A stretch of 64,000 nt of DNA from Streptomyces sp. NBC_01317 (GCF_035961655.1 NZ_CP108393.1:1674001-1738000); one strand, 5' to 3'; positions 49,698 through 58,815 are shown, counted from the first letter of the stretch. The notes: a model not told the origin generated them from the sequence alone. Numbers and translations are program-made.

Positions 49698-50510
49698 ATG
49701 AGGGAATCCGTACTGGAAGTACCGGGCGCGCGACTGCGCTATGCCGTCCGCGGCGAGGGCCCCTTGCTCCTGCTCGTCGCCGGGGGCCATCACGGTGTCG
49801 ACGCGAACGAACCGCTCGCGCGCCACCTCGCCGACCAGTACACCGTCCTGACCTACGACCGGCGCGGCCTGTCGGGAAGCACCACCGACGCCCCCGCGAC
49901 GACGCTCGCCACACACGCCGACGACGTCTCCCGCCTGCTCGCCGCCCTCACCCCGGAACCGGCACTCGTCTACGGCACCAGCCTCGGCGCCCTGATCTCG
50001 CTGGAGCTGACCGCCGGACACCCCGGGCAGGTCGCGGCGGTCGTCGCGCACGAACCGCCCGTCACGCAACTGCTCCCGGAACCCGCACGCGCCCTCGCCC
50101 TCGGGCAGCTGCTCACCGTCGAGGAGACCTTCAGGACGCGGGGCGCGGCCCCCGCGATGCGCAGGTTCGCGGCCGACATCGACATCGACCCCACCGACTG
50201 CGAGCCGGACGTCCCGGCACGCACTCCGGGACCCGACCACCTGCGGAACGCGGAGGCCCACTTGACGCACGACCTGGCGGCCATCAGGGCACACGTACTC
50301 GACATGACCGCGCTCAAGGGTTCACGCACCCGTGTCGTGCCCGCCGCCGGTGAGAACTCGGGCCACGTCTGGCCGCACACGTGCGCGGCGATGCTCGCCG
50401 GCGAACTGGGAACGCCCCTGGAGACGTTTCCCGGCGGCCACAACGGATACCTCTTCCGCCCCCGCGGAACCGCGGAACGGATCCGCGCGGTGCTCGGTTC
50501 CAGACCTTGA
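49698..50510 (+). CDS. Alpha/beta hydrolase
   Basis: 270-aa serine hydrolase. Oxyanion region LLLLVAGGHHGVDANEPLARHLA, YDRRGLSGST, nucleophile elbow VYGTSLGAL (G-x-S-x-G) and C-terminal His in PGGHNGYLF complete the triad pattern; the acid is probably in RTRVVPAAGENS-adjacent strand. ATG 49698. IS copy 2 ends 106 bp upstream and may have displaced its promoter or may supply one. Substrate unknown. Confidence 0.87.
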   Translation: MRESVLEVPGARLRYAVRGEGPLLLLVAGGHHGVDANEPLARHLADQYTVLTYDRRGLSGSTTDAPATTLATHADDVSRLLAALTPEPALVYGTSLGALISLELTAGHPGQVAAVVAHEPPVTQLLPEPARALALGQLLTVEETFRTRGAAPAMRRFAADIDIDPTDCEPDVPARTPGPDHLRNAEAHLTHDLAAIRAHVLDMTALKGSRTRVVPAAGENSGHVWPHTCAAMLAGELGTPLETFPGGHNGYLFRPRGTAERIRAVLGSRP

Positions 50511-50525
50511 ACGACAGGCCCTGGC

Positions 50526-52157
50526 TCAGGTGCTGCTACCGACCCAGGAGTGAGCGGGATCGGTGGAGTCGCAGTCCCACTGCACGGCGTCCGCGCCGTT
50601 GTCGACACTGCCGCCGTAGACGGTCAGGCACTGGCCGCTGATCCCGTTGACGAGTATCGAGCCGCCGCCGGCCGCCCCTGTCACCCGTGTCCAGTCCTGG
50701 GCCGCACTGCCGTTGCAGTCCCACTGCACCATCTGGGCCCCCTGGGTGAGGCTGCCGCCGTAGACGGTCAGACACCGGTTGCTCTGGAAGTTGCGGATCC
50801 GGTCGCCGTCCCAGTACCAGTTCTCCGGACTCTTGCCGTTGCAGTCCCACTGGATGACGTTCGCCCCGTTGTTGAGACTGGAGTGGTACGGCAGCAGGCA
50901 CTTGCCGCTGTTGACGTTCTTGAAGCGCACCGTGCTCAGCGGTGCGGCGGACGGCGCGAAGTCGAACACCATCCGCTGCGGCATCACCTGGTTGCTCCGG
51001 CCGACCTCGTTCACGCCGTGGATGCGGCGGGCCGAGGCGTCCCAGTCGAGGTTCTGGGTCATGTCGGGGACGGCGGTCAGGACCGAGGTCCCCCCGCCGG
51101 GTTCGCCCTCGTGGACGCAGGCGCTCTCCCGGTAGCCGGTGTCGAAGCTGTCGGGGCACAGGCCGCTGATGAAGAAGCTGCCCTGCGCGAACACGGCTCC
51201 CTGCATCCCCCATACCGGCGAGGACCATGCGGCGGTCGCGTCGCTCCGGCCGAAGTCCGACCCGTCGGTGGTGGCGGGCAGACCGGTGGTGAGGTCGAGG
51301 GGCCAGCGGATCAGCCGCCCGCCCGACGCGCCGGCGTTGAACTCGTTGGACGTCAGGGCGCCGTGGGCCCGGTCGAAGCTCAGTCCGTTCAGGCACGGGA
51401 TGTCCCCGGTCAGGGGAACGCAGCCCTTCTCGGAAGGGTCGGAGGCCGTGAGGTACGAGTAGCGCGCCGGGAGAAGGTAGGAGAAGCCATGGAAACCGGC
51501 GGAGTCGTACTTCAGGTCGGGGAGCTGGTACACGTCCAGCCGGAACCCGTGCCCGACCAGAAGGTTGTCGCCGTACCAGACGACGCCGTCGACATGGCTG
51601 TTCGTCGCACTGAAAGCGCCACCGCTCCCCGCGGTGACCAGCAGGACGTCGAAGTAGCGCGGGGTGGTGGCGTCACGGTCGACGAAGCGCAGCTTGGCCA
51701 GGGTGTTGTCCGAGCCGTAGTGCCAGGACGTCACCTCCCAGTGGTGACCGCCCCAGACGCCGTCGGTGGTCCTGTTGTGAGCCAGCGACAGTCCTTGCGG
51801 AAACCAGTCGTTGGTCCCCGCGTCGTCGGCCGTGTTGTTCCAGCAGTAGCCGTCCGCGTTCACCCCGGGATTGAACGGGGCCGGATAGCACAGGCCGTTT
51901 TTGCCCGCCGTGCCCGTGCCCGTGAGGTCGGCGAAGGACTGCGCCTTCAGGTCGGGGTTCGCCGACAGCCCGTCGACGGCCCGGGTCTGGTCCGGAAGCG
52001 GGTGCAGGGTGAGGCCGCTCGCGCTGATCGGGGAGATCGCGGACGCCGCCTGCGCGGTGCCCGTACCGAGCCATATGCCGCCGATCAGGGCGAAGACCAG
52101 GGCGATGATGTTGAGTCGCGGCGCCGCGCCGCGACGTCTCCTCGATTGTCGTTCCAT
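50526..52157 (-). CDS. Secreted protein with C-terminal ricin-type lectin domain
   Basis: 543-aa exported protein. Arg-rich signal (RRRRGAAPRLNIIALVFALIGGIWLGTGTAQA) ends with an AQA cleavage site near residue 36. Residues 40-400 form a beta-rich, probably propeller-like domain (PQGLSLAHNRTTDGVWGGHHWEVTSWHYGSDN, NGLSFDRAHGALTSNEFNAG) of unknown activity. Residues 405-540 are a three-repeat ricin B/CBM13 lectin (VIQWDCNG, MVQWDCNG, AVQWDCDS). Likely binds polysaccharide outside the cell. ATG 52157. Tail to tail with the hydrolase, 15 bp apart. Confidence 0.83.
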   Translation of the reverse strand: MERQSRRRRGAAPRLNIIALVFALIGGIWLGTGTAQAASAISPISASGLTLHPLPDQTRAVDGLSANPDLKAQSFADLTGTGTAGKNGLCYPAPFNPGVNADGYCWNNTADDAGTNDWFPQGLSLAHNRTTDGVWGGHHWEVTSWHYGSDNTLAKLRFVDRDATTPRYFDVLLVTAGSGGAFSATNSHVDGVVWYGDNLLVGHGFRLDVYQLPDLKYDSAGFHGFSYLLPARYSYLTASDPSEKGCVPLTGDIPCLNGLSFDRAHGALTSNEFNAGASGGRLIRWPLDLTTGLPATTDGSDFGRSDATAAWSSPVWGMQGAVFAQGSFFISGLCPDSFDTGYRESACVHEGEPGGGTSVLTAVPDMTQNLDWDASARRIHGVNEVGRSNQVMPQRMVFDFAPSAAPLSTVRFKNVNSGKCLLPYHSSLNNGANVIQWDCNGKSPENWYWDGDRIRNFQSNRCLTVYGGSLTQGAQMVQWDCNGSAAQDWTRVTGAAGGGSILVNGISGQCLTVYGGSVDNGADAVQWDCDSTDPAHSWVGSST

Positions 52158-52402
52158 GCGCGCGAAGCTATCCCGGCCCCGGTCCCGCACCACGCGCGGG
52201 AGCACGTCCGCCCACGGGCCGCCGTGTTTGTCGCGGACGCGCGCGCGGCGTGGGTGGCCTCACCCCTCGTTCCCACAGGATCGTGTCCGGCCTCCAGCTG
52301 GACACCGGCCCTTGAAATACGAACCGCCCGGCGTCCCCCGCCCGCCCGACGACCGACAGCCCCGGCCACTCCCCTCCGGCCTCCCCATTAGACTTGACCG
52401 CT

Positions 52403-53509
52403 GTGTCGACCTCCCCTCCCCCGTCCGGACGCCGCCCCGCGTCCGACGTGGTCCCGCTGTCCCTGTGCGCCCGTGAACCGCACGTCCCCGCCGACCGGCT
52501 GGTCGCGGAGATGGTGCCGCCGCCGCGCTTCGACTCCGTACGTTTCGACACCTACGTCCCCGACCCCGAGCAGCCCAGCCAGGCCGAGGCCGTCACGGTC
52601 CTGAGCGCCTTCGCGGCGGGTCTCGGCGGCGGGGCGCACGCGTCGGGGAGCGGGGGCCAGGGGGGTCCGCGCCGCTGGTTCGGCCGCAGGCCCGCCGCGC
52701 CGGCCGGGCCGCGCGGCGTCTATCTGGACGGGGGGTACGGCGTCGGCAAGACCCATCTGCTGGCGTCCCTGTGGCACGCCACGCCCGCCGCGCCCGAGGT
52801 CAAGGCGTTCGGCACCTTCGTGGAGCTGACCAATCTGGTCGGCGCGCTCGGCTTCCAGCAGACGGTACGGACCCTCGGCGGCCACCGGGTCCTGTGCATC
52901 GACGAGTTCGAGCTGGACGACCCGGGCGACACCGTGCTCGTCTCGACGCTCCTGGGCAAGCTGGTCGACGCCGGGGTGGCCCTGGCCGCGACCTCGAACA
53001 CCCTGCCCGGCAAGCTCGGTGAGGGACGGTTCGCCTCCGTCGACTTCCTGCGGGAGATCCAGGGGCTGGCCTCGCGGTTCCGGTCGCTGCGCATCGACGG
53101 CGACGACTACCGCCACCGCGGCCTGCCCGAGGCGCCGCCTCCGTACTCCGAGGAACAGGTCACCAAGACCGCGTACGCCACCGAGGGCGCGAGCCTCGAC
53201 GACTTCCCCGCGCTGCTGGGGCACCTCGCCACGGTCCACCCCAGCCGCTACGGCGCGCTGACGGAGGGGCTGCGGGCGGTCTGCCTCACGGACGTACGGG
53301 CCGTGCCCGACCAGTCGACCGCGCTGCGGCTGGTCGTACTCGCCGACCGTTTGTACGACCGTGAGGTCCCCGTCCTCGCCTCCGGGCTCCCCTTCGACCA
53401 GCTGTTCAGTGACGACATGCTGAACGGCGGCTACCGGAAGAAATACTTCCGGGCGATCTCGCGGCTGACGGCCCTGGCGCGGGACGCAAAACGTCTGGTG
53501 GCGCAGTAG
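52403..53509 (+). CDS. zapE: Cell division ATPase ZapE (AFG1-like)
   Basis: 368-aa AAA+ family protein. Walker A is YLDGGYGVGKTHLLASLW, Walker B is LCIDEFELDDPGD and sensor region is LAATSNTLPGKLGEGRF, all diagnostic of AFG1/ZapE. In proteobacteria ZapE regulates Z-ring constriction; role in Streptomyces is inferred. GTG 52403 starts VSTSPPPSGR; TTG 52394 in frame is less likely. Divergent from the ricin protein across 245 bp of intergenic DNA with no recognised element. Confidence 0.9.
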   Translation: MSTSPPPSGRRPASDVVPLSLCAREPHVPADRLVAEMVPPPRFDSVRFDTYVPDPEQPSQAEAVTVLSAFAAGLGGGAHASGSGGQGGPRRWFGRRPAAPAGPRGVYLDGGYGVGKTHLLASLWHATPAAPEVKAFGTFVELTNLVGALGFQQTVRTLGGHRVLCIDEFELDDPGDTVLVSTLLGKLVDAGVALAATSNTLPGKLGEGRFASVDFLREIQGLASRFRSLRIDGDDYRHRGLPEAPPPYSEEQVTKTAYATEGASLDDFPALLGHLATVHPSRYGALTEGLRAVCLTDVRAVPDQSTALRLVVLADRLYDREVPVLASGLPFDQLFSDDMLNGGYRKKYFRAISRLTALARDAKRLVAQ

Positions 53510-53669
53510 GTTCGTCGGTGTGGGCTCGTAGCCGTGGCCGATCGGGCGGGACGCTCGCGCGACCCGCCGGGACACGGCGACGGCACACACGGCTCAGTAC
53601 GGACGATGATCCGCACGACGGACCATCAGCACGCCGATCATCAGCACGACCGATCAGAAGGGTTCCATC

Positions 53670-54095
53670 ATGGCCGCTACGCGTCAGGCACACACCGTCT
53701 GGGAGGGCAACCTCATCCAGGGCAAGGGCCTCATCACCTTCGACTCCTCCGGGATCAGCGAGCAGCCGGTCACCTGGGCCTCCCGCGCCGAGCAGGCGAA
53801 CGGCAGGACCAGCCCGGAGGAACTGATCGCCGCCGCCCACTCCAGCTGCTTCTCGATGGCGCTCTCGAACGGGCTCAGCAAGGCCGGCACCCCGCCGACC
53901 AAGCTGACCACCCAGGCCGACGTCACCCTCACCCCCGGCACGGGCATCACCGGCATCCACATCACGGTGGAGGGCGAGGTCGAGGGCGTGGACGAGGCGG
54001 CGTTCGTCGCCGCCGCCGAGGACGCGAAGGCGAACTGCCCGGTCAGCCAGGCGCTCACCGGCACGACCATCACCCTGAGCGCCAAGCTCGTCTGA
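53670..54095 (+). CDS. OsmC-family peroxidase-like protein
   Basis: 141-aa OsmC/Ohr-type thiol peroxidase. The two catalytic cysteines are in AAAHSSCFSMAL and AKANCPVSQAL, and the Arg in SRAEQANGRTSPEELI is conserved. Reduces organic hydroperoxides. ATG 53670 follows AGAAGGG. Upstream bases 53600-53660 contain repeated GATCAGCACGAC-type units that could be operator sites for a redox repressor, though no OhrR gene is adjacent. Confidence 0.92.
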   Translation: MAATRQAHTVWEGNLIQGKGLITFDSSGISEQPVTWASRAEQANGRTSPEELIAAAHSSCFSMALSNGLSKAGTPPTKLTTQADVTLTPGTGITGIHITVEGEVEGVDEAAFVAAAEDAKANCPVSQALTGTTITLSAKLV

Positions 54096-54299
54096 CGGGC
54101 CGGCAGACCGGGGCCGCCATCCGGGGCGCCCGGTGGCGGTCCTTCGGCCGCCGGGCTGCGATCCGGCCGCCGTCAGGGCGGCTTCCGGTCGTCCCACGCG
54201 ACACACGAGGCTCTCGTGGCCCGCATGGTTCACGCGCCCCACGGCACGTGCTACACACATGCGGGTCACGTCTCCTGTCCGCCAGCAGGGAGTTGCCTC

Positions 54300-55682
54300 A
54301 TGTCCGCGACACGACGTCAGATCCTCGCCCGCACCGGTGCCACCGCCGCCGGTATCGCCTTCACCGGCGCGGTGTCCGAACTCTTCACCGGTACGGCCGC
54401 GGCGGCCACGGCCACCCGCGAGTCCGCCCCGGGCCGCGCGGGATACGGCCCCCTCGTACCCGACCCGGACGGTCTGCTCGACCTCCCCGAAGGGTTCCGC
54501 TACTCCGTCCTCTCCCGGGAGGGCGAACCGCTGCGCTCCGGCGAGGGCCTGGTTCCCGGGAGCCACGACGGCATGGCCGCCTTCGCCGGCCACCGCGGCC
54601 GCGTCCATCTCGTACGGAACCACGAGAACCACGCCGACGCCCGCTTCCCGGTCCCGTCCGTCCCCGGCATCACCTACGACCCGATGGGCAGGGGCGGGTG
54701 TACGGCGATCGAGATGGACGGCCGGAACAACGTCCTCGGCGAGCGGGTCGCCATCGCCGGTACGGCCGTCAACTGCGCGGGCGGGCCGACCCCCTGGGGC
54801 ACCTGGCTGACCTGCGAGGAGACCGAGGCCAAGGCCGGGACCGACGGCTACACCAAGGACCACGGCTACATCTTCGAGGTGGACGGCGACGATCCGCGCC
54901 GCACCGGCGCCGTACCGCTCACCGCGATGGGCCGGTTCGCGCACGAGGCGATCGCCGTCGACCCGGACAGCGGGATCGTGTACGAGACGGAGGACGCGTT
55001 CGAGAAGCCGTTCGGGCTCTTCTACCGCTTCCTGCCCCGGAAGCCGCGTGGAGGAATCGGTTCTCTCCGGGCGGGCGGCGCGCTGGAGGCCATGCGCGTG
55101 CCGGGCGTGCCGGACCTGTCGGTCGTCCAGGAGGCGGGCGCGACCTTCGACCGTATCGAATGGGTCCCCGTGCCGGACCCGTCGGCGAAGGAGACCGGCA
55201 TCCGCTTCCAGGACTTCGGGCGCAAGGGCATCACGCACGCGCAGAAGCTGGAGGGCTGCTACTGGGGCGCCGGTTCGGTCTACTTCGTGTCCAGCTTCGC
55301 GCAGCGCGCGATCGGCTCGGCCGCCGACCACTTCGGGCAGGTGTGGAAGTACGAGCCGGAGCGCCGCCGGCTCACGCTGGTGATCGTGTTCGGCCCCGAC
55401 ACGGACGTCCAGCTCCCGGGCGAGTCCCCCGACAACATCTGCCTGGCGCCGAGCGGCGGGCTGATGGTGTGCGAGGACGGCGGGGGCGCGCAGCACGTCC
55501 TCGGGGTGACACGGCACGGCGAGGTGTACGCGGTGGCGCGCGGCGCGCAGAACATCGGCACGCCGGAGGCGCCGGAGTGGGGCGAGTTCGCGGGGGTCAC
55601 CTTCGCGCCGGACGGCGACACGATGTACGTGAACTGCTACAAGCCGGGGACGACCTTCGCGGTCACGGGGCCCTGGCGCTAG
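54300..55682 (+). CDS. PhoX-family (DUF839) Tat-exported phosphatase-like protein
   Basis: 460-aa protein. Tat-type leader: RRQILARTGATAAGIAFTGAVSELFTG with RR at residues 5-6. Body fits PhoX/DUF839 alkaline phosphatases: HDGMAAFAGHRGRVHLVRNHEN, GGPTPWGTWLTCEET and HEAIAVDPDSGIVYETED, with the E residues of metal-binding motifs. It may hydrolyse phosphate esters outside the cell. ATG 54300 follows AGGGAG. Its TAG stop at 55680-55682 is the first base triplet of a MITE. The 204 bp upstream hold nothing recognised. Confidence 0.85.
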   Translation: MSATRRQILARTGATAAGIAFTGAVSELFTGTAAAATATRESAPGRAGYGPLVPDPDGLLDLPEGFRYSVLSREGEPLRSGEGLVPGSHDGMAAFAGHRGRVHLVRNHENHADARFPVPSVPGITYDPMGRGGCTAIEMDGRNNVLGERVAIAGTAVNCAGGPTPWGTWLTCEETEAKAGTDGYTKDHGYIFEVDGDDPRRTGAVPLTAMGRFAHEAIAVDPDSGIVYETEDAFEKPFGLFYRFLPRKPRGGIGSLRAGGALEAMRVPGVPDLSVVQEAGATFDRIEWVPVPDPSAKETGIRFQDFGRKGITHAQKLEGCYWGAGSVYFVSSFAQRAIGSAADHFGQVWKYEPERRRLTLVIVFGPDTDVQLPGESPDNICLAPSGGLMVCEDGGGAQHVLGVTRHGEVYAVARGAQNIGTPEAPEWGEFAGVTFAPDGDTMYVNCYKPGTTFAVTGPWR

Positions 55683-55857
55683 GGCGTGTCCGCAAAGTGG
55701 GGTCGTTCGCCCGAAGGGCGGGGCTCGCGGCGTCTGGTGCGTGCGATCGCAAGGCGGAGGACCGAGCGTGTACTGGATGTACTCGCTCGGTCCGACAACG
55801 CCGCGAGCGCGCGTGCCAGACGCCGCGAGCCAGACGCCACTTTGCGGACACGCCCTA
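55680..55857. mobile_element. 178-bp palindromic MITE with perfect 21-bp ends
   Basis: Terminal repeats TAGGGCGTGTCCGCAAAGTG and complement (55680-55700 and 55837-55857) flank inner pairs GGCTCGCGGCGTCTGG/CCAGACGCCGCGAGCC (about 55720-55831) and GGACCGAGCG/CGCTCGGTCC, so almost the whole element can fold as one hairpin. TA lies at both tips. No coding capacity. It inserted at the PhoX gene stop codon, leaving the protein intact and probably acting as terminator. Related fragments at 23319 and 34738. Confidence 0.85.
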
Positions 55858-55950
55858 GGACGTCTATGGCCGGACGGGCCGGGGTGCGGCTCGTCCGGCG
55901 GCTGATTTGTCCGTCTCTCACGCCGCACCACCGAATTGACCAGTTGATCA

Positions 55951-55965
55951 TATATTTTGCGTGAA
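55951..55965 (+). promoter_or_regulatory. Candidate leaderless-gene -10 box
   Basis: TATATT (55951-55956, TANNNT consensus) ends eight bases before ATG 55965 and no ribosome site is visible. That spacing would start the transcript at or next to the initiation codon. The surrounding 40 bases are unusually AT-rich for this genome. Confidence 0.55.
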
Positions 55966-56804
55966 TGATCCGATACGTACCCCTGCGCACCCTCCTCGGC
56001 GTCCTCCTGAGCCTGACCCTGGCCGGCTGCGGAAACGATTCTTCGGCTTCACCCGCCGAGAACCCGACCCCCGCCGCGCGGGCCAGGCACGCCGTGGTCC
56101 AGCATCCTCCGACCGTCGCGCCAGGACCCGGCGGCCTGACGCCGGTCTTCCGGCGCGGCGGCCAGGCCGCAGGGAAGACCGTGGCGCTCACCTTCGACGC
56201 GGACATGACGGCGGATCAGGGGATGCGGGCGGCCCAGGGCGAGCGGTTCGACAACCCCGCGCTGATCGCCCTCCTGCGCCGCCTCGAAGTCCCGTCGACG
56301 ATCTTCATGACGGGACGGTGGGCGGAGGAGTACCCGGCCCAGGCGCACGAGATCGGCAACGACCCGCTCTTCGAGATCGCCAACCACTCGTACAGCCACT
56401 ACTCCTTCGCCGGCGACTGCTACGGGCTGCCCCGGCTGGACAAGAAGCAGATCGGTCCGGACGTGAGGCGGGCCTTCACCGCGTTCCGGTCGGTCGGCGC
56501 GCGCCACGTCGTGCCCTACTTCCGCTTCCCCGGCGGCTGCTACGACGCGGCGGCGCTGCGCGCCCTCGCGCCGACGCGGGTGACGGCAGTGCAGTGGGAC
56601 GTGGTGGGCGGCGACGCGTTCGCCACAGACGCGGACGCCGTCGCCCGGCAGGTGCTCGACGCGGTGAAGCCGGGATCACTGGTGGTGCTGCACTGCACGC
56701 GGAGCGCGGCGCCGGTGACGGAGGACGCGGTACGGCGGATCGTGCCGGAGCTGCGTGAGCGCGGGTACCGCCTGGTCAAGGTCTCGGACCTGATGAAGCA
56801 CTGA
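55965..56804 (+). CDS. Polysaccharide deacetylase-family lipoprotein
   Basis: 279-aa NodB-fold protein. Lipobox LAGC at residues 19-22 follows LRTLLGVLLSLT. Motif 1 is ALTFDADMT (usual TFDDG is changed to TFDAD), motif 2 is IANHSYSHYS with both zinc His, motif 3 is YFRFPGGCYD, and the late motifs VQWDVVGGDAF and VVLHC are present. Likely removes acetyl groups from peptidoglycan or chitin-like polymers, anchored at the membrane. The changed motif 1 leaves metal and base Asp residues in place. Probably leaderless. Confidence 0.86.
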   Translation: MIRYVPLRTLLGVLLSLTLAGCGNDSSASPAENPTPAARARHAVVQHPPTVAPGPGGLTPVFRRGGQAAGKTVALTFDADMTADQGMRAAQGERFDNPALIALLRRLEVPSTIFMTGRWAEEYPAQAHEIGNDPLFEIANHSYSHYSFAGDCYGLPRLDKKQIGPDVRRAFTAFRSVGARHVVPYFRFPGGCYDAAALRALAPTRVTAVQWDVVGGDAFATDADAVARQVLDAVKPGSLVVLHCTRSAAPVTEDAVRRIVPELRERGYRLVKVSDLMKH

Positions 56805-56828
56805 CGAAACGAAGCACGTCGGGTCAGG

Positions 56829-57020
56829 TCAGCCCGAGCAGGCCATCCGCTGCGCTTCCTGCCACTCGCAGACGGGGCAGAGCGTCGCGCCCTTGACCGT
56901 CTCCGGGTACTCGGTGGGCTTCCGGCACAGCACACACTCGGCGTACGTGATCTCCTGCGCGGTCGTCGCTTCCGCCGTAGCCGCTTCTCCCGCGACTCCC
57001 AGGTCTCCCGTGTCTCCCAT
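56829..57020 (-). CDS. Small zinc-ribbon-like protein
   Basis: 63-aa protein from ATG 57020 (GTG 57044 possible). Two CxxC pairs, CVLCRKPTEYP and LCPVCEWQEAQ, spaced by about 18 residues, form a zinc-ribbon knuckle; a last cysteine lies in MACSG. The N-terminal 25 residues are acidic and disordered. Conserved pattern in Streptomyces but role unknown. Confidence 0.7.
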   Translation of the reverse strand: MGDTGDLGVAGEAATAEATTAQEITYAECVLCRKPTEYPETVKGATLCPVCEWQEAQRMACSG

Positions 57021-57126
57021 GCCTTCCAGCGTACCCAGCCACACGACCCGACGGACCGGGGTGCGCGGGGAGAGACCGGAACCCGCCCCCGCGCGGCACC
57101 CCCGGCCCCGGTGCCAGGCCCTCGTG

Positions 57127-57801
57127 TCAGCTGGCCGTCTTGGCGGGCGTGACCTCGCTCGGCCGTACGATCACGAAGCCCTCGCCCTGGAGCATCAGCT
57201 GCACGGCCTCGCCCGAGCCGCCCCGGATCATCGAACCGACCGACTGGGAGCGGTGCAGCGAGGTGTTGAGGTGCGCGCTCCAGCCGACCACCGCGTCCGT
57301 GTCCACGTACACCGGCGCCTGCGCGGTGACGGGGATCACGAGCGGGTTGCCGTCACAGATGACGGCGAGCTTGCCGTAACCGGTGAAGACGCTGTTGAAG
57401 AGGCCGCCGCCGGTCATGCCGGCGCCCTTCACCGTCTTGATCTCGTACGCGAGGGTCGGGTCGAAGCACAGCACGTTGCGGCCGTTGATCGTGAGCGCGT
57501 CGCCCTGCTCGATCTCGACGATGAAACAGTTCTCCGCCTCGTGCGCGAACCACGCCTCCCCCTGGCCGCGCACGGCCATCAGCGCCAGGCCCTCCCCCGT
57601 GACGGCCCGCTTGAGCATGCCCCCTATGCCCTGGCCCTTGCGCTCGAACTGGAGGTTCCCGCGCCAGGCGATCATGGAACCCTGGCGGGCGTGCATCTCG
57701 CCGTTGACCGCGTACTTGATCGATTTGGCGTTCTGAAGCGTCATCCCGGGGACGGTCGCCTGCTGCGCCATGTGCTCTGTGCCGAACAGATCGCTCTTCA
57801 T
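57127..57801 (-). CDS. AIM24 family protein
   Basis: 224-aa protein of the TRAP-like AIM24 fold. Segments QNAKSIKYAVNGEMHARQGSMIAWRGN, ALMAVRGQGEAWFAHEA and INGRNVLCFDPTLAYEIKTVKGAG are typical. Soluble, no signal. Mitochondrial AIM24 shapes cristae; bacterial members are uncharacterised. ATG 57801 chosen by similarity; an in-frame ATG at 57810 adds three residues. Divergent from the PTH2-like gene across 71 bp. Confidence 0.85.
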   Translation of the reverse strand: MKSDLFGTEHMAQQATVPGMTLQNAKSIKYAVNGEMHARQGSMIAWRGNLQFERKGQGIGGMLKRAVTGEGLALMAVRGQGEAWFAHEAENCFIVEIEQGDALTINGRNVLCFDPTLAYEIKTVKGAGMTGGGLFNSVFTGYGKLAVICDGNPLVIPVTAQAPVYVDTDAVVGWSAHLNTSLHRSQSVGSMIRGGSGEAVQLMLQGEGFVIVRPSEVTPAKTAS

Positions 57802-57872
57802 GGCGTGCATCGTCGCGCGGAGGCATCCATTCCGCCAACCGGCTTGCCGGACGGGGCTGGCAGACTGGTCGC

Positions 57873-58706
57873 GTGAGCAGCGAGAGTGCCTTGAACACCC
57901 CAGCCGAGAATCCCCAAGCCGACCATCCGTTCAGGAACGAGCCGACCGAGCGGGACGCCGCCCCTCAGTACGTCCTGCCCCTGGTCGTCCACATCGAGAA
58001 GGCCGCGCCCCCAACCCGTACCGGCGCACTGGAAACGGCGGCGCGGGCGGTGCTCTTCATGCTCTCCGACGAGCGGTCGCTGGGAGAGGGCGAGGACGAG
58101 GGCGAGTGGGCGCGCGCCATGCGGGACTGGCAGGACGCGCGGATCCGCAAGGTGGTCAGGAGGGCGCGCGGCGCGGAGTGGCGGAAGGCGTCGGCGCTGC
58201 CGGGCCTGACGACCACCAGCGCGAGCGCCGAGATCGCCACCACCATCAGCACCGACGCCGCCACCAGCGCCGATGCCGCCACCGGGCCCACCCCGGACCG
58301 CTCCCCCGCCGAGGTACGGGTCTTCCCGCCGATCCCCCTCGACGGCTGGCCCAAGGAGCTGGCCAAGCTCCAGGTCTCCGGCACCGACCTGGACGACCCC
58401 CACCCGCCGCCCGCGCCCGACCCCGCGTACCCCGTGCTGTGGCTGAACCCCGAGGTGGAGATGTCGGCGGGCAAGGCGATGGCCCAGGCCGGCCACGCCG
58501 CCCAACTCGCCTGGTGGGACCTGTCGGACACCGACCGCAAGGAGTGGCGCGAGGCCGGCTTCCCCCTCGCCGTCCGCACCGCGGGACCGGAGCGCTGGGC
58601 CCGGCTCGTCGCCGGCGGGCTGCCGGCCGTCCTGGATGCCGGATTCACGGAGATCGCGCCCGGTTCCCGCACCGTGATCGCTGATCATCCGGCGCTGAGG
58701 GACTGA
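57873..58706 (+). CDS. Peptidyl-tRNA hydrolase type II-like protein (N-terminal extension)
   Basis: 277-aa protein. The C-terminal 90 residues carry the PTH2 signature EMSAGKAMAQAGHAAQLAWW (Lys, Gln, His). The N-terminal 180 residues form an additional domain (YVLPLVVHIEKAAPPTRTGALETAARAVLFMLSDE) plus a Thr/Ser/Ala-rich spacer (residues 110-140). Typical PTH2 is about 115 aa, so this is a two-domain variant found in actinomycetes; a peptidyl-tRNA substrate is not proved. GTG 57873. Confidence 0.78.
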   Translation: MSSESALNTPAENPQADHPFRNEPTERDAAPQYVLPLVVHIEKAAPPTRTGALETAARAVLFMLSDERSLGEGEDEGEWARAMRDWQDARIRKVVRRARGAEWRKASALPGLTTTSASAEIATTISTDAATSADAATGPTPDRSPAEVRVFPPIPLDGWPKELAKLQVSGTDLDDPHPPPAPDPAYPVLWLNPEVEMSAGKAMAQAGHAAQLAWWDLSDTDRKEWREAGFPLAVRTAGPERWARLVAGGLPAVLDAGFTEIAPGSRTVIADHPALRD

Positions 58707-58815
58707 ACACCGCGCCCCCGGATTACGTACCTCCCGGTACCGCCACGTAGGTTGAACGGCCCCGTCGGTCGGCGGTTCGTTCAGCGGTGCACACATCGGC
58801 TCGGGAGGCAGCACA

